Shown in pieces: positions 63,192 through 64,000 of a stretch of DNA of 64,000 nt. The position numbers and the translations under genes were made by a program. Within the stretch, counting starts at the first letter, position 1; the number at the start of each line of letters is the position of its first letter. Location of the stretch: NCBI RefSeq assembly GCF_025143985.1, contig NZ_CP083565.1, forward strand, positions 124,001 to 188,000. The letters run 5' to 3'. The stretch comes from Sulfitobacter sp. W027 (GTDB lineage Bacteria; Pseudomonadota; Alphaproteobacteria; Rhodobacterales; Rhodobacteraceae). The notes under the pieces were generated by a model. The model did no database searches. It was not told the origin of the DNA and worked only from the letters and a program-made list of their open reading frames with translations.

Positions 63192-64000
63192 TCAGAAAAA
63201 TTCAGTTAAAAAACGCTTGTTGGCGCGGCCATCGTTGAGCTGAACAATGTTGTGTGGCTCAGATGAAAACCAAGCAAAAGAGCCCCAAGCCAACGCCGGC
63301 ATCGTTTTCCTAAAACCGGGTGCCTCCCGGTCTTGGAACGCTGTAACAAAAGCCACTTGCGAGCGGTTGAAACCTGCTGCGTCCGTCAGTGCATACAGGG
63401 CGGTTTGACGCCGTTCCGAAATCGGCCCATCTGTCGCAACGACTTCAATGAAGACGATAAGCGGATCGGTGGGTCCAAGATCTACGAGGATGAGGTCGGG
63501 TAAATCTTTGTCCGCGGCGATTTGCAGCCCAATTGAGGCGGCCAGACTATCGTCACGTTGAACTACCTTGTTGCCGCTCTCGCTTAGCCACAACACGGCC
63601 GGTGTCTGCAGGAAGTTCTGGGCAAAGTCTTCGACTACAGACTTTGAGATAATGGAACTAGGGCCAGGCGCTAGCCTGCGTGTCTCACCGTTGGGAAAGG
63701 TTACCATCACACCAGATTTTCCTGCTACAGTTCCCGCTTGCATGAGCGACACACGTGCCAACGCACTTCTAGAAAGGTGTCTGGCTTGATATGCTGAAAT
63801 TTCCGCGGACAAAGTTTCATCTGTTAGCTTTGGATCGAATAACGCGGCAAAGTCTGAGAGGAGTGCATAGCGAGGCTTACTCGATGTCGTGGGCAAATCA
63901 TCTCTCGCGATCACTGCACCGATGTTTACTAATCCCTCCCGCAAGGTTTCATCACGTATCGGCTCGCGTGTGTTGTCGGCGTACCAGGGGTTGCCGGGCA
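63192..64000 (-). CDS. BsuBI/PstI-family type II restriction endonuclease, C-terminal part (runs off the right edge)
   Basis: The minus-strand frame is open to the edge, with GNPWYADNTREPIRDETLRE at the boundary. About 270 residues are visible. They include LPDLILVDLGPTDPLIVFIE followed by VVATDGPISERRQTALYALT, the PD...D/E-x-V catalytic-region signature of the BsuBI/PstI family (CTGCAG cutters such as PstI). The N-terminus and the expected methyltransferase are outside the window. It lies just upstream of the recombinase operon on the same strand. Confidence 0.82.
   Translation of the reverse strand, partial: PGNPWYADNTREPIRDETLREGLVNIGAVIARDDLPTTSSKPRYALLSDFAALFDPKLTDETLSAEISAYQARHLSRSALARVSLMQAGTVAGKSGVMVTFPNGETRRLAPGPSSIISKSVVEDFAQNFLQTPAVLWLSESGNKVVQRDDSLAASIGLQIAADKDLPDLILVDLGPTDPLIVFIEVVATDGPISERRQTALYALTDAAGFNRSQVAFVTAFQDREAPGFRKTMPALAWGSFAWFSSEPHNIVQLNDGRANKRFLTEFF

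Overview
The base composition, the alphaproteobacterial small ribosomal protein S21, an HvrA-type H-NS protein, stand-alone FolE2, and the density of TRAP, TTT and ABC solute uptake systems suggest a marine Rhodobacteraceae (Roseobacter-group) genome. This assignment is inference, because no rRNA or tRNA gene was recognised in the window. The impression is of accessory, heavily rearranged DNA: working operons are separated by truncated genes, deletion scars and decayed insertion sequences.

Layout. 1-2632: partial sulfotransferase, folE2 and a pteridine-reductase-like SDR. 2645-4687: LysR and CcdB-like remnants beside an IS3-family element. 4958-9889: sensor proteins (MASE1-PAS-HWE kinase, a truncated GAF protein, a truncated PAS-GAF protein), an endonuclease-family remnant, a Pmp3-type peptide and a truncated Fsr-like transporter. 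10290-17426: an epimerase/SPW-repeat membrane fusion, a GNAT protein, YceI and a cytochrome b561-YceI fusion. 17430-22380: a graveyard of IS256, IS5, IS6, IS3 and IS110 fragments with two short membrane-protein genes. 22501-29121: SBF-like carrier, gamma-glutamyltransferase family protein and a tctCBA tripartite transporter, divergent from a LysR regulator. 29532-34666: TauE/SafE, H-NS-like, MgtC, ExoD, Ca/Na exchanger, pentapeptide and zinc-ribbon proteins. 34890-38383: receiver and kinase genes, one receiver lacking its phospho-acceptor. 38455-40571: RidA remnant and a peptide-type ABC binding protein. 40780-41657: two more decayed IS fragments.

41808-48869 is a coherent catabolic locus: DUF1537 sugar-acid kinase, RuBisCO-like protein, VOC protein, a complete TRAP transporter and a divergent LacI regulator. 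The kinase/RuBisCO-like pair matches the logic of D-apionate-type acid sugar breakdown. 49150-53009 is an iron-type ABC uptake operon divergent from a methyltransferase, with a palindrome between them. 53126-55908 holds rpsU, a cysG pseudogene and a second GNAT paralogue.

56366-64000 looks like a genomic island. A three-gene operon encodes an acidic unknown protein, a PD-(D/E)XK-type nuclease and a soluble-looking AAA+ ATPase fused to an FtsH-type (M41) zinc protease. It is divergent from a tiny ribbon-helix-helix protein with an inverted repeat between them. Beside it lie a tyrosine-recombinase-like three-gene operon and the C-terminal part of a BsuBI/PstI-family restriction enzyme. The protease/nuclease/RHH unit is the best candidate here for an undescribed system, probably defence or mobile-element related; that role is inferred from neighbours and domains only.
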